Source: Talinum fruticosum (lineage: Eukaryota; Streptophyta; Magnoliopsida; Caryophyllales; Talinaceae). From it: 64,000 nucleotides of DNA. The stretch lies in contig JAITYX010000084.1 of NCBI GenBank assembly GCA_021018815.1, positions 1,612,001 through 1,676,000 of the forward strand. Direction: 5' to 3'. The translations under genes were made by a program, and so were the position numbers. Under the pieces are notes generated by a model. That model was given only the letters and a program-made list of their open reading frames with translations, ran no database searches and was not told the DNA's origin. This document shows positions 22,326 to 34,000 of the stretch, piece by piece; the stretch's first letter is position 1; the number at the start of each line of letters is the position of its first letter.

Positions 22326-23300
22326 CTTCCTCACTTGTGTCGAGTCTCTTTTTTAAGGATTGATTTAGAAGATGGTTTTTAGAAAGTCCATTTTAGAATA
22401 TGGGGATGAACCTTTTTATTAAGATTTTTAAATTTTATTAAATCTGATTAGTCAAAGTTTGAATGTCGATTTTATTAATTATTTTATTTTAACAATTATT
22501 TTCATAATTCCCGGAATCTTATTTTTTAATTAAGGAATAAATAAAACTAGGGTTTTGGTCCTGGCGTGAGGCTTTAGGGCCAGATTGGTGGGAAAACATC
22601 AATCGGGACCGAAGCCTCACCTGCCGACCACCTAGTAGAGGCGGCGGCTCGTGCCAAGCCATGGCGAGGCCGGCCAAGCGAGGGCTGATGGAGTCAACCT
22701 CGGCCTCTATACTGGTAGGCGAGATCATGAACCTCGGCTTACTTGTTCTCGCAACTAGAACACCCCGAGATGCAAATTTGGATAGAACAAAGCATAAAAT
22801 AAGGGAATCGCCGAGTTAGTTTTTAGGGAAAAAAACTAACAAAAATAAAATAAAAATTTGCTCGTTTGATCTTAGTATAGGAAAACTAAAACCTAAAAAG
22901 GCTAAAATGACTCCATCGGTCACGTGAGCCGAGAATCGGATTCGAGGGTGAGGGTAAGAAATGTAGGGAAAACCCTTCCATTGCGCTCGTCCGAAGACGA
23001 CCAATACTAATTCTAGTAGTATATTAAAATGATGTAAGACAAACAAGCAAACGACAACATGCTAAGCAAAATTAAAGCAACCAAATATAGTAAAGAAAGC
23101 AATAAAGAAAACGGTAAAGAAAGCGACAAAGAAAAGAAAAGCGGAAAATAAAAGAATTACATCGGTTGGGGAGGAATTAAAAAGAGCGATTACATCTCTT
23201 AAGCCACATTAAGGAAAGCGATAAAAAGTGTGAAAATAAATAAACTATTCGAAGGTCGAATAGTTGCCCTTAGGTTGTCCCACCTTACGATCCGGATCTC
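22326..23300 (-). mobile_element. Family T LTR/leader side, left arm of an inverted pair
   Basis: It matches 13781-14680 in the same orientation and the reverse complement of about 24085-25010. Shared blocks include the cttcctcacttgtgtcgagtctc signature, ttagggc with gtgggaaaacatc and gggaccgaagcctcacc, acttagtat-type and cccttccatt blocks, and gcccttaggttgtcc at the outer edge (23268-23282). There is no coding content. Confidence 0.65.
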
Positions 23301-24084
23301 CACACCAAGCTTAGCTCAAGCCAAATATTCTTTTTCTTTCGGATGGTTAAAGCCCGGTCAACCCTCCGAGTCAACGGTGGTTGGCGCCGCATACTGAGGC
23401 ATCGCTATGCTCAAAACACTACGTTTCATCTTCAGCATCCAACGAAGACACGAAACTAAGTCATTTGTATGACATCGTCAAGGCCGATGCCGCGTTTCAT
23501 AAAGCATCAAAACGTTGTGTTTTGCTGCAAGAAGTCCAACCGAGACACGAGCTTATATTCACAAAACGACGTCCTTGAGTCGGCGCCATGCATAAGGCCT
23601 AACAACACCTGAAAGCTACGTTTTGCATAGAGTTCAATTACAACATGGAAAAGGTTGAAGAATCGTACAACACGAGTTTTGGTCGGCGCCGCCCACCACG
23701 GCTTACAACCGGGATCCGGTTCTATCTTATTTTTGGTTAAATTTTTGTGCTTTTTCTTCACCTGGTTCATGCTCATTTTGGATGGCTGCTTAAGTCTTAA
23801 CCTAGGTCATTTCTAACATAATCCTCTCATATAAATGAAGATCTTAGACTCTCATTTTTTATACGGCTCATTCCTATGTGTCATCGTCTCTGAATCTAAA
23901 CTAAGCTACTTAATGCCCTCGCTAGTATTTTGATCTCTTGGTTTCTTTTCAGCCTATGCTTATCATACTCCCTATATCTAAACCCTATTACTCCATCGAG
24001 TCACACATCCTTCTACCTACCTTCACAAAAACTCACAAAAGCGCCTCTTAATTTACCACCGTCGCACTTTTAGATCCAGGTTCG
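23301..24084 (+). mobile_element. Spacer/U3-like region between inverted LTR arms, with TATA box
   Basis: A non-coding stretch with a plus-strand TATAAA at 23830-23835. Four short motifs around a tacgtttt/aaaacg core lie upstream (23418, 23511, 23561, 23615). The 65-aa frame at 23381-23578 has no recognisable domain. The most economical reading is that this is the U3 promoter part of the plus-strand LTR to its right. Confidence 0.45.
23830..23835 (+). promoter_or_regulatory. Possible TATA box of plus-strand LTR
   Basis: tcaTATAAAtga lies in pyrimidine-rich surroundings, followed by a region matching the transcribed part of other family T LTR pieces. Only sequence similarity supports it. Confidence 0.4.
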
Positions 24085-25020
24085 ACATGAAGATCAGCAG
24101 GTGGACAACCTAAGGGCACCAATTTTTCCTTCACCACGGTTTATTTAATTTCATTTATCATTTTGGTATTGTGGAGAAAATTTATAATCCCATTTAAATT
24201 CCTCCCAGTCTAATGTAAATTTTATTTTCGTTTTCGTTTATTTTCGCTTTTCTTTTCTTTCTTAATTGCTTTTATTTATCGCTTTTTCATATAAACTTTT
24301 ATTATAAAGGCTATCTTTTGACGAGGCGGAACAGAAGGGCTTATCCCTATGTCTCCTACCGTTGCCCCGATTCTGGATTTTTGATTCTAGACCAATGGAG
24401 TCATTTTTAACCTCTTCCAAGCTTAGTTTTCTTATACTAAGATTTGAAGAGTATTTCTTTATTTTATTTTTGTTAGTTTTTATTCTTAAAACTAACTATC
24501 GACTCTATTTTCTAGTTTAATTCTTCTAATTTTCTTCTCGGTTATTTACGAATAAAAATAAAAAAAGGGTTTTTGGATCCGCTAGCCAGGCTGGAAGTTG
24601 AGACTAATCACCTCAATCACGGCCCTGGCCGTGGCCGATCACCGGCATCTGGATGGTCGATGGGTGGGGCTTCGGTCCAAACCGGTGTTTTCACACCGGT
24701 TTAGCCCTAAAGTCCCATGGTAGAATCTAATTAACCTAATTTATTTTTAATTATTTAGTTGTGAAATAATATCGCGGGATTTCTAAAAATAATTCCTAAA
24801 ATAAAATTATTAATAAAACCGCCATTCAATCTTACTTAATTTATTTTAAATGAGATTATCAAACTCGGAAATCATAATAAGAGATTAATCCCAACTTTTA
24901 ACAAATTAATCATCAAAACCTCAATCATTTCCATCTTCAAAAAAAAAAAAATCCCCCAAATTGTGTGGAAGCTTGGGCCCCGTAGGGTATGCGGACCATG
25001 ATTCCTACAAGTTAGCGATT
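24085..25020 (+). mobile_element. Family T LTR side, right arm of the inverted pair
   Basis: The reverse complement matches 22326-23300: ggacaacctaagggc at the inner edge, a gggctt-cggtcc-gtgttttcacacc block at 24680-24720, and the end signature (ccccaaattgtgtggaagc, then attcctaca) at 24950-25010. It carries a 13-bp A run near 24939. It is followed by RT sequence of a different gypsy lineage with no gag between, so a deletion or insertion boundary lies between 25010 and 25200. Confidence 0.6.
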
Positions 25021-25199
25021 GGAACCTCCTCCAAAAATTGTTTTTAAAGGTCAAGCTTAAAGGTTAAATTTAAAAGCTATTATGTTCCGAGGTTGCCTAA
25101 ATGCGGCATGCCTAATCGATCGAGAATGATTCTAAGTCCTCGGAACCTAGAGACCTCTTAGCCAAAGCCCTTTTTCTAAAGTATATTTATGTGTTTTGT

Positions 25200-26839
25200 A
25201 AGGAGATACGTCTTGGCTTACCACCCAAGCGAAACATCCAACACCACATAGACCTTATCCCAGGATCCATTTTCCCAAACAAGCCGACTTACAGAATGAA
25301 CCCTAAGGAGACCTAAGAAGTACAGAGACAAGTTGAGGAGTTGGTGTCTAAAGGTTTGGTGATAGAAAGTCCGAGCCCGTGTGTTGTGCACTGCTTTACT
25401 AGTGCTAAAAAGGATGGTTCCGTGAGAATGTGTATAGATGGCTATGCTATTAACAAAATCACGATCAAGTACATGCATCCAATACAACGACTTGAGGATA
25501 TGTTGGATGAGTTTCATGGCTCTAAGGTCTTTTCTAAGATTGGCCTTAGAAGCGGGTATTATCAAATAAGACTCGAGAGACGGAGATGAATGGAAAATTG
25601 CATTCAAAACCAAATTAGGGTTATATGAATGGCTTGTCATGCCATTTGGGCTGACTAATGCTCCAAGTACTTTCATGCGATTAATGAATCAGATTTTCAG
25701 GCCATTTATTGGGAAGTTTGTTGTGGTCTACTTTGATGATATTCTAATCTACAATCGAGAATGGGGAGAGCATTCGACCACCTCGAACAAGTTATTCAAT
25801 GCTTGGAGAAAGAAAAGTTTTATGGGAATCGAAGAAGAGTTCATTCTTCGACTCGGAAATCACCTATCCGGGTTATGTTGTTTCAGCTTAAGGAGTGAAG
25901 ATGGATGAAAGCAAAGTAGAGGCTATTATATCTTGCCCTACTCCTACAAGTATTAATGAGTGTGAAGCTTTCATGGGCTTGCATCTTTTGATAGGAGATT
26001 TATCAAAGACTTCAACACCATTATTACTCGTATGGCTGAGGTGCTAAAAAATAGTTCCTTTATTTGGACACCTCGGGCTCGGAAGTCTTTTGAAGCCATT
26101 AAGACAAAACAAACTCGAGGCTCTTATGTTAGCCTTGCCAAGTTTTGATAAAATCTTTGAAGTTGATTGCGATGCCTCGGGTGTGGGCATTGGTGGAGTC
26201 CTAACTCAAGAAGGTTGTCCTATCGCCTATTTCAATGAGAAGCTATGTGACACAAAACACGGATACTCTACTTATGACAAGGAAGTCTATGCTATCGTTC
26301 GAGTCATTAAAGAATTGGAGTCATTACTTAGTGGCTCTAGAGTTTATTCTACAGTTAGATCATGAAGCTCTCAAGTATATTTAGGGCCAACAGAAGTTGA
26401 ACTCGTGACATGCTAAGTGGGTTGAGTACCTTCATACCTTTTATTTCACGATCAAGCACAAATCTGGAAAGCTTAACAAAGGTTACGATACTTTATCAAG
26501 GAAGTACTTACTTTTGTTTCAATTAGAAACTTGTTTTTCGGTTTTGAACATTTGAAGTGTTTATATGTCAATGATAAGGACTTTGGAACTTTATACCAAG
26601 AATGTCAAGCATGACCAAAAGGTGAATTCCAGGTCCGAGGAGGATACGTATTCAAGGGTATCAGATTATGTGTGCCTAGATATGGCACAATGGAGTTAAT
26701 CATTCAGGAAGTGCTTTACGGAGGTCTAGCTGCCCATTTCGAAGAAAAGTAGATAGCTCGAGATGCTTAAGGAGCATTATTTTTGGCCAACCATGGACAA
26801 GGATGTTCAAGACATCATCAGGTATGTGTTGTCATTTCC
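25200..26839 (+). pseudogene. Gypsy (chromovirus-like) RT, RNase H and integrase N-terminus
   Basis: Plus-strand blocks in order: [16 protein letters not shown] and YRMNPKE (RT start), [67 protein letters not shown] (RT active site), [19 protein letters not shown] and [18 protein letters not shown] (RNase H), and LKEHYFWPTMDKDVQ (start of the integrase H2C2 region). At 25542-25544 the normal IDLRSG Asp is Gly. Frameshifts occur near 25580 and 25800. The integrase is interrupted at 26839 by a CACTA-like element and resumes at 31360. Confidence 0.85.
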
Positions 26840-29800
26840 TACCACAAGAAAATAGATTTTTGGCAACAGAATGTGTTGTCACGTATAATATTTTCGACAA
26901 CGACAAGTAATTTTCTGCAACAACAAAAGTTTGTTATGACATACTTCGTTACTAAAGGTTTTCGCAACGACTTTCTCTTGTGGTAAAAAGTTTTCTTTGG
27001 CAACGAATTTGTTGTTGCAAAAATCCTAACAATTCTATATATGTTTATCTGAATCAAGTGATGAATTGTTTAATTACAACGACTTTATTGTTGCTAAATA
27101 ATTTGTTTTCAGCAACAATTGCTTGTTGTTGTGTAACATTCACATAGCTATGACAACAACTATTCTCGTTGCAATATATGCTTATTGGCCACGGTAGCTG
27201 TCGTTGCTATTGTTGTCAATATATGCTTATTGACCATGATAGCTGTCATTGCTATTGTTATTTCCTTTAGAGGAAACAAATATTTATGCCACGAAGAAGG
27301 TGTCCATATAACTTTGTTTAGACACAAACACTTTGTTGCTAAAAATCGATGTTATGAGGCAAGAGATTCCATGCAACTCTCTGTTAAATTAAGTACAACC
27401 CTGCATTAATTTAATTTATTATTTAATTATGGAAATTATAGAACAAATATGCAATAAAATGAAAATAGGGCAAAATAAAGAAAAAATCATCAGCTTTAAT
27501 TACATATACTGTCAAATATTGGTTCCCATAATTACAAAATTATCACTTCTACCTCAAACATACTTACATCACATTATTAATCCAATAAACATAATTGTGG
27601 ACTTTTATATACTACATTGTCAAAAAAAAAAAAAACACCACTAAAAACCCATATTCAGTTATGCCATATTAGAGTATAATAACTAAGAATGTCAAAGTGT
27701 TGCACAAGACGTCCATCATCCTTCCTAATTAGTTGACTATCAATGTTGAGAAAAAATATCATTGACGTCACAAGCCAGATGCCGGTAACACAAAGAACGT
27801 AAGTTAAAATAGAATTCCAATATGACCCAAGTAATAAAACAAAAAGTGGCATAATAATGAACATTTAATACAAACCTAATTTCCTACCTAAAAAAATGTG
27901 AGATATTCTATTCTATCACTCTAAACAAAACGAAAATTTAAATTCAACATAATCTTAAAATATTGTAGTATACAAAAACTCCCATCATAATACATATATT
28001 TATGACAGGCATACCGAACTCAATGGCCACACGTCAAAGCAAAAATATAACTCCTTCCATGGTCACACGCCAGAGACATAATAAAATACATAAACTACAA
28101 AAATTAGCTTAACAAGAGGACAATGTTAACAACTTGTAACAATTTACCCAACTGTCATTTAGTTGAGTACTATAATAGCAACTAGACATAAACTATTATT
28201 TTCAACCACACATTATACTATTGAAAACTATTCATCCATCAACATCATCAACATTGGCAACATTAGAATGAGGAAAATAAAAGTTAAAATCATAAATAGA
28301 AGACTACAAGTTACGAGAAGTTAAGTAAGTAAACTATGCATGTATTTAATTACATGCCAGACACCTAGATATGAACACCAAACCAATGGCCTTACGCCGA
28401 AGCAAAAACATAACTCAACGGCCACATGCTGAAGTACTATAATAGCAACCAAACATAAACAAAGCAGAGGAGGAGAAGGATAAGGAAGAAGAGAAAGAAG
28501 AATTTTAAAAAGGAATAAGAAAAGACAAAGGGAGGAAAAGAGATATGACCTTGTGTTTTGTGTAGATATCATTCACATTAGACGCTCCTCCATAGCCATC
28601 ATATCGCGTTGTTGCATTGCTTTATGTTCCTCCATATCCCTTTGACTTGATTCCAATCAACTATGTAGCTCTTCTATTTGCTTTTGATGTTCGCGTATTT
28701 TTGTTGTTGTTCTTCATGTACCCTCGCTTTGATGGAACCCCTAGAGCCATTGTCTTTTCCTCGAGTGTATCCAGATTTTGCGCCAAGGACTTGAACAAAC
28801 ATTTCTTCTTGAGTTTGAGGGGCTCCTTCTTTGTCCTTATTTTGTACAAGGTGATACAGGTCACTCTAAAAAATATATGAAGTTAGTATGAGATGTGTCT
28901 TAATACATTTACTTGTGAAAGTCATGATTTAGCATCAAACATGTCTTAAAAGTATATGAAGTTAGTATCAAACAATACTTACATGTACTTTCTTTGAGCA
29001 TTTGTCATCAACCCACACTAACTCTCCATTATCGTTATGAATTACAGAGGCACATGTAAGCCAATCATAAAACAAAAATAAATTGCATGAAGGAACTAAA
29101 TTTTAAGATCTTTATTTTTAAATAAAGATACTATTAACTACAACATGAAGCCAACACACTTAGCGTTCTTTTTGGAATTTAATAAAATCTATTTAAAAAC
29201 ATACTTATAGTAATTGTATGACCCTAGATTGGCTCTTGCTTGGCTGAAAATGTAAGTATCATAGTTTGTATTAGAAATCTTCTAATGGCAGTCACACCTT
29301 CTTGATCATTTTCCTGCTATTGAAAAACTATTGTTATAAACTAATCACACAATATAAAAGTTAAAGACAAGTTCAGTTTAGTTAAAGGCAACTTTGGTTG
29401 ATTAATTTATGCAACTATTTTGAAAAGTAATGCAAAAGTCATAATGGTTACATATCCAAGTATATATATTGGTACCCTTAAAGTTTGGCATGGTGAGACC
29501 CAACCTTAAAACTTATATTATTCGTCTAACACCTCCAAAGCTAGGACTACCGACATCTATAAACAAAAATAAATATCCCAGGTTACTCTAGAACATACAT
29601 AGAGTACTTTCCCATTAGATAGAAATGGACTTGTCAATAATAGTTTTTGATTCTACAATACTACAAACAGGAACACATACACACACACACGTAAAGTCTT
29701 ATATAATAATACAAAGCTCGAATTAATTCTAGCAGTAGAACATATCTTAGTAAAAAAGAATCTTTGAGCTAATATTGTAGGATCAATTCTATTTTTCCAT

Positions 29801-31359
29801 ATTTTGACCCAATGATCAACCTGAACACTATCTACTAATATACATAAGTAATTTCTAAAACTTGAATGAGAGATCAAAATCTATGGATATGATTCAAATC
29901 AAAGCTACTATTACTCAAAAACTTTAAGGAAATTGCAGAAAAACTGCAAAAAGGTTTTTCGCCTTAAAAATAACATCTCATCTCATCTTCCTCTTACTAT
30001 ACACATGTTCTTTTTGTTGTGGTCAGTAGTACTTAACCATCTAAAAAAGCCAATGGACTACAAAATCCATCACTAAATTCCATATACATTTTTCTCAACC
30101 CATCCATTTAAGTATTTCTTAAATATTTAAAAACATTAATTTAATTCAACCTATCCTAAGGAGATAACCTTTCGAGGTCTACAAACCTATCGTAGACTAT
30201 AGAGATAACAAAACCAAAATTTTTTTTGAGGGTTTTATGCATCTTAACCTTCCTTGAAAAATTTAACATCAAAAAATAATGATTCCAATTGAAAAATAAT
30301 ATGTGATAAAATGAAAAGCAAAGAAGCGTAATTTGGCAATGACATATGAATATGCTACCAAAAAGAAACCATCTGAGTAATGATTCTACAAAGTGTCAAC
30401 CATCAGTTAAGGTTAAGATTATCACAGTTTCATAGAAAATAGGATAACGAATGCATGACAAAAAAACTCTAATTGGCATGAAGAATTCTAAAAATTCATA
30501 TAGAGACCACCCAAATTCAATCCTAATTACCTAGAGGGGGACAGAAAAAGAGGGGCTTACTTCCAAAGATAACAGCAAGTGAAATTCAAGAGAAAGTGTT
30601 TGCAAAAGAAAACCCCCAAATATCGTAGATGGAAAACGAAATTGAGCAAAAGAACCCAAACGATTAACCCTAAATCCAGTTAAATTAACTACTATGGATA
30701 AAATTTATTGGGGTTTGGAATTGGGAAAGGAAGATAAGGTACCTTGCTACCCTCATTGATTATAATGTGTCACATACCTTCAATTCTTCTACTGTTATTT
30801 GAGTCCGCTTATGAACAAATTGGAGAAGAAACTCTTTGGAAACGCCTTGCAGTCCACCGGAAAATCAAGTCTCTCACTGGAAACATTTGCGGTTTGCGAT
30901 TAATCAAGGGGAAACTCAGAGAGGTTGAAGTTAGGGCCGAGAGGAAAGTGGAGGCAGAGTGATGAAAATTAGGAGGCAAGAAGAGAAACCCAAAGCTATA
31001 GCATGCGAAATCTGAAAAAATTAAAAGACTTTTATTCTTTATAATTTAAAATATAATAAATTTATATATTTTTAGTAACAATAATATTGTTGCCAAAATT
31101 ATTTATTTCTATGATAACAATGAATGTCGTTGGAAAAGCTTAAAATTTTACGAGTAACAATATCTATTGTTACCAAAAGCTATGCAATTTTTAATGAAAA
31201 TCGCCCCTAACTTTTTGTTTGGAGTGAAAATGAAAAATAATTAAAGGTTACGAGTGTAATGTAACAACCAAATTTTGTCATCGCCAAAGCTTATTAATAG
31301 CAACAAATATATTAACTTGTTGCTAAAACGCGTTACCAAAAATCTATTTTCTTGTAGTC
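26840..31359. mobile_element. CACTA-like (En/Spm) DNA transposon, about 4.5 kb, inside gypsy integrase
   Basis: The left end reads TACCACAAGAAAATAGA... and the right end, reverse complemented, GACTACAAGAAAATAGA...; 25 of the first 28 positions match. Both are close to the canonical CACTACAAGAAAA. Subterminal regions (26870-27260 and 31050-31320) are full of short gcaacaa/ttgttgc motifs in both orientations, as in CACTA elements. The flanks are two parts of one gypsy integrase. No intact transposase and no clear 3-bp target duplication were found; about 100 bp of integrase seems lost at the junction. Confidence 0.8.
28560..29045 (-). pseudogene. Plant En/Spm-type transposase C-terminal remnant (tentative)
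   Basis: Minus-strand translation near 28690-28572 gives a heptad-like stretch, KIREHQKQIEELHS, then SSQRDMEEHKAMQQRDMMAMEERLM, which resembles the coiled-coil tail of plant CACTA-associated transposase proteins. Upstream (about 29040-28960) lies DWLTCASVIHNDNGELVWVDD. Stops break the frame. The similarity is from memory and the region is short, so the assignment is tentative, but its position inside a CACTA-like element fits. Confidence 0.4.
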
Positions 31360-31625
31360 GTGGATGTAAGTCTTGACTTCATTCAGGTCTACCTCGGACT
31401 CGGAGAGGGAAAGATTCTATTTTGGTTGTTGTTGATCAATTTTCAAAGATGGCTCACTTCATTGCTTGCAACAAAACCAATTTTGCTACACTTGGTTGCT
31501 TGAACTATACTTCAAGGAAGTGGTGAGATGGCATGAGATCCTGAGCAAAATGATCTCGAGACGAGGATGCAAAGCTCCTTAGTCTTTTACGGGTCACCTT
31601 ATGGAAGAAATCGGGAATCAAACTC
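31360..31625 (+). pseudogene. Gypsy integrase core, continuation after the CACTA element
   Basis: Plus-strand frames give DVSLDFI, then blocks equivalent to [12 protein letters not shown] and [22 protein letters not shown], the start of the gypsy integrase catalytic core including its second conserved Asp block. Frameshifts are present. It continues the integrase whose N-terminal part ends at 26839, so the two are one gene split by 4.5 kb of DNA transposon. It stops near 31625 at the junction with a family T leader. Confidence 0.75.
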
Positions 31626-31631
31626 AAGTAC

Positions 31632-31750
31632 AACATGTTTCATTTTGTATTTAACCAAAAAATAAATTTATCTCAAATTAGGTGAGTCTATTTATGCATT
31701 CAATTTTGTATTTAGACAAAAAAATAAATTCATCTTAATTTAGATGAGTC
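31632..31750 (+). repeat. Family T leader repeat (copy 3)
   Basis: Two degenerate units of about 61 bp (core attttgtattta, then aataaatt, then atctcaaattaggtgagtc or catcttaatttagatgagtc). The core is the reverse complement of the 43-bp minisatellite in copies 1 and 2. It sits just upstream of gag in the same relative position and confirms that this copy is in plus orientation. Confidence 0.75.
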
Positions 31751-33310
31751 CTTTGGGCTGTAAAATAGGGAAGCATACTCGCCATTGGGTTTCGTCGGCA
31801 TCCGAGCTCCAAAAGGTTGGAACGCCTCAGCAAGGAGTTTGGTACCTCTTACCGTCTCTCTACACCGGTGCGACCAACATCGGTTCGATCGAGTCTTTCG
31901 TCGTAGGACAATACCCAAAAGCAATTCCCTTCCAATGCACGGAGAATAAAAACAATCTCCCATCCTAACTTTGCTCAATGAATCCTCAGCCAAGTTAGAA
32001 GCTCGAATTGAGGTGAAGAAAAAAAAAGATGCAATCCATATATGAAACTTTTGCAATCATCCTAATGACTCTTGAGGATAATAAGAAAGGAGGTGAAGAA
32101 GAAACTCATACACCACCAGGAGGCCCTCCACTTGATCCGGAACCTAGTCCTGAACCTAAGCCTAAGTCCGATCCTCGCATAGATCAAATAGAACAAATGT
32201 TAAGGGAATCCTCCATATTCAATAATCACTACTTTGATCTCGTGGGATTTACTTCAATCCCCAAAGGGAAGTTACCTCCCAAGTTTACTACATTAGATAT
32301 CAAATTTTTGGTTCCGAAAATCCCCATCATCATGTCTGCATCTTAGGAGAAATGACTAATAAAAAAGTACTCGAAGACACTTATCATATCATCTTCCCAT
32401 GGACATTCGACAATGATGTAATGAAATGATACAGGTGCAATTAACTCACGCAAGGTCACCAATTGGAATGATCCGTGTAAGGAGTTCCTATACCAATACT
32501 CATATAATACTAATCTACCTATCACCCTTACAGGCTGGAGTTGATCAAACAAGGAAAGAAAGAGAGTTTCACCGACTTCTTCACCAAATGGAGGGTAAAG
32601 GTTGCCCATATGGTGGATCGACCTTTAGAGAAGCACCAACTAAAGATTATTGTAAAGAATCTTCATCCTTCCTATAACCAACATCTCGGTTGCCTCATCT
32701 GTTTATGAGCTTCACGGCCCTTAGAGATGCGGGCATGCTAATAAAAGAGGAGTTGTCTTCCATGACCACAAAAGTCATGGTTGGATATAGAGGTAATTAT
32801 CAATACTAGCAAGGGTGTAGATGTCAATGCCCTTGATCAATCCAAGGACTACACTCCTATAGATAGTACTTACGCTCAAGCCCTCGATGGTTTGTTATCT
32901 AAAAGGAAAATTGAATTGCCACCTGTAAGAGTAGAATCGGAAATTGTGAAGTAGTAAAAAACTAGGACGCATGAAAATTCTGTAAGTACCATCGTGCACA
33001 AGGACATGATATGGAGCAATGTTGGACATTTAAGAACAAGTTAGAGAGTATGTTCCGCAATGGTCAACTCCCTCTCCCTAAGGCCACTCAAAAACCCAAT
33101 AACAATAAGAACCCATTCAGCGGTACCTTAGCTATCTTTTCGGAACCCATTCCAGGTTAATGGGATCCAAGCTGTCTTCATTAAAAACATCGGTTAGTCC
33201 AAACCACTTGTTAGCTGACCTTCCCAAGACCCGGAAGTCCATGGATTTCGGTTAAGTGACAAAGAGGATGTGTATGAAACTAAAGACGACAGTGATGATT
33301 GTCCCAAGTT
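31750..33310 (+). pseudogene. Family T gag (copy 3, plus strand, frameshifted)
   Basis: Plus-strand blocks: LGCKIGKHTRHW (N terminus), PRIDQIEQMLRESSIFNNHYFD and KGKLPPKFTTLDIKF (frame 32029-32346), KFFTNRWK-type and HMVDRPLEKHQ blocks near 32575-32650, and FRNGQLPLPKATQKPNNNKNPFSG at 33050-33120, followed by SDKEDVYETKDDSDD at 33255-33300. These are the same blocks, in the same order, as in the minus-strand copies. The C-terminal acidic stretch corresponds to the 220-bp unit duplicated in copy 1. Confidence 0.75.
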
Positions 33311-33816
33311 AATAAGGTAACTTCAACTTGGATGTACCAGGCTCGATAAGGGATCTTTTGATCCTAGGAAAAATCATGTCTATAGTTGATAAGGAATCTT
33401 CAACTCGGAGGATCCCAAGTTGATAAGGGAACTTCAACATAGAAGTATTAGGTTAGTTAAATAAGGTAAATTTTGAGCTTAGGAAAATTTGTAACCGATT
33501 TGTTTGGGAACAAATCGGGTAGTCATATTCATTATATTAGAGGATTCAAATAATAGATTTGACTTAGTGCTTGGATTAGCAAAATCCCTAGTTTTCTACC
33601 CTAGGAGGATTTCTACGTAAACCTAACTTGTCTCATTTTCTCTCTTATGTGTAAGAGTCACTCTAGATGGAGTTATGGCCTTAACTAAACTCGGACTGAA
33701 TCTTCTTTAGACATATTGAGTGCTTAGTTTCATTTGAACTTTAAATTTCGTAAAATATGCCATCACCTTGTTCACCCACCTCTAGGGTGATTATCTTCTC
33801 TAAGTGAACTTTTAAT
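33311..33816 (+). mobile_element. Copia 5' LTR remnant (boundaries approximate)
   Basis: Non-coding DNA just upstream of a PBS-like site and copia gag. It contains two nearby copies of 'gttgataaggaatcttcaac/gttgataagggaacttcaac' (33389 and 33418), which may mark the LTR start. The end is placed at the PBS. No matching 3' LTR is present, because the 3' part of the element is cut by a family G LTR at 56075. Confidence 0.4.
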
Positions 33817-33828
33817 TGGTATCGAGCC
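33817..33828 (+). other. Primer-binding site, copia element
   Basis: TGGTATCGAGCC resembles the initiator-Met tRNA complement TGGTATCAGAGCC with one base lost. It lies just before the copia gag, in plus orientation. Confidence 0.55.
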
Positions 33829-34000
33829 TAATATATTACAAAATGGTATAAAGATCATTGCTTAATATACTTGTAGAATTTGAAGAAGGAAGATGTTTCT
33901 TGAGGCCACCCAAGTTGAAAGGATCAAACTTCGAACGGTGGAATAAACTAATGCAATGTTTCATTTAAGATGAAGATGAGGAACTATGGGACATCATCTC
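33829..34000 (+). pseudogene. Copia gag, first part (split by nested LTRs)
   Basis: Plus-strand frames read blocks equivalent to RPPKLKGSNFERWNKLMQCFI and DEDEELWDIIS, the start of the plant copia gag (UBN2-type) domain. The gene stops at 34000 where a solo LTR begins, and resumes at 54079 with DGNYRPMKT. The five bases ATCTC are duplicated on both sides. There is an in-frame stop before the insertion as well (a tga at about 33970), so the copy was already damaged or decayed later. Confidence 0.75.

Larger units (their letters stand above)
19234..22480 (-). mobile_element. Family T copy 2 (gag and leader), holds the empty MITE site
   Basis: Paralogue of 3660-7770. It starts at a junction with the copia gag where cccaagggtgcattatgtcg appears twice (19234 and 19302). 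Minus-strand gag lies at about 20700-19850, the 43-bp minisatellite at 21354-21554 and the leader at 21555-22400. At 21251-21265 it shows the undisrupted TAA target where copy 1 has its MITE. It lacks the 220-bp duplication of copy 1. Decayed by frameshifts. Confidence 0.8.

Noticed and set aside
25200..26400. Endogenous pararetrovirus (caulimovirid) RT
   Set aside because: The RT/RNase H is followed by integrase blocks (HYFWPTMDKDV, then the core at 31360), which pararetroviruses lack.
28321..28572. 83-aa hydrophobic minus-strand frame, possible membrane protein
   Set aside because: The Leu/Phe/Ser run comes from a purine-rich plus strand (ggagaagg...) inside the CACTA-like element, with no supporting homologous copy.
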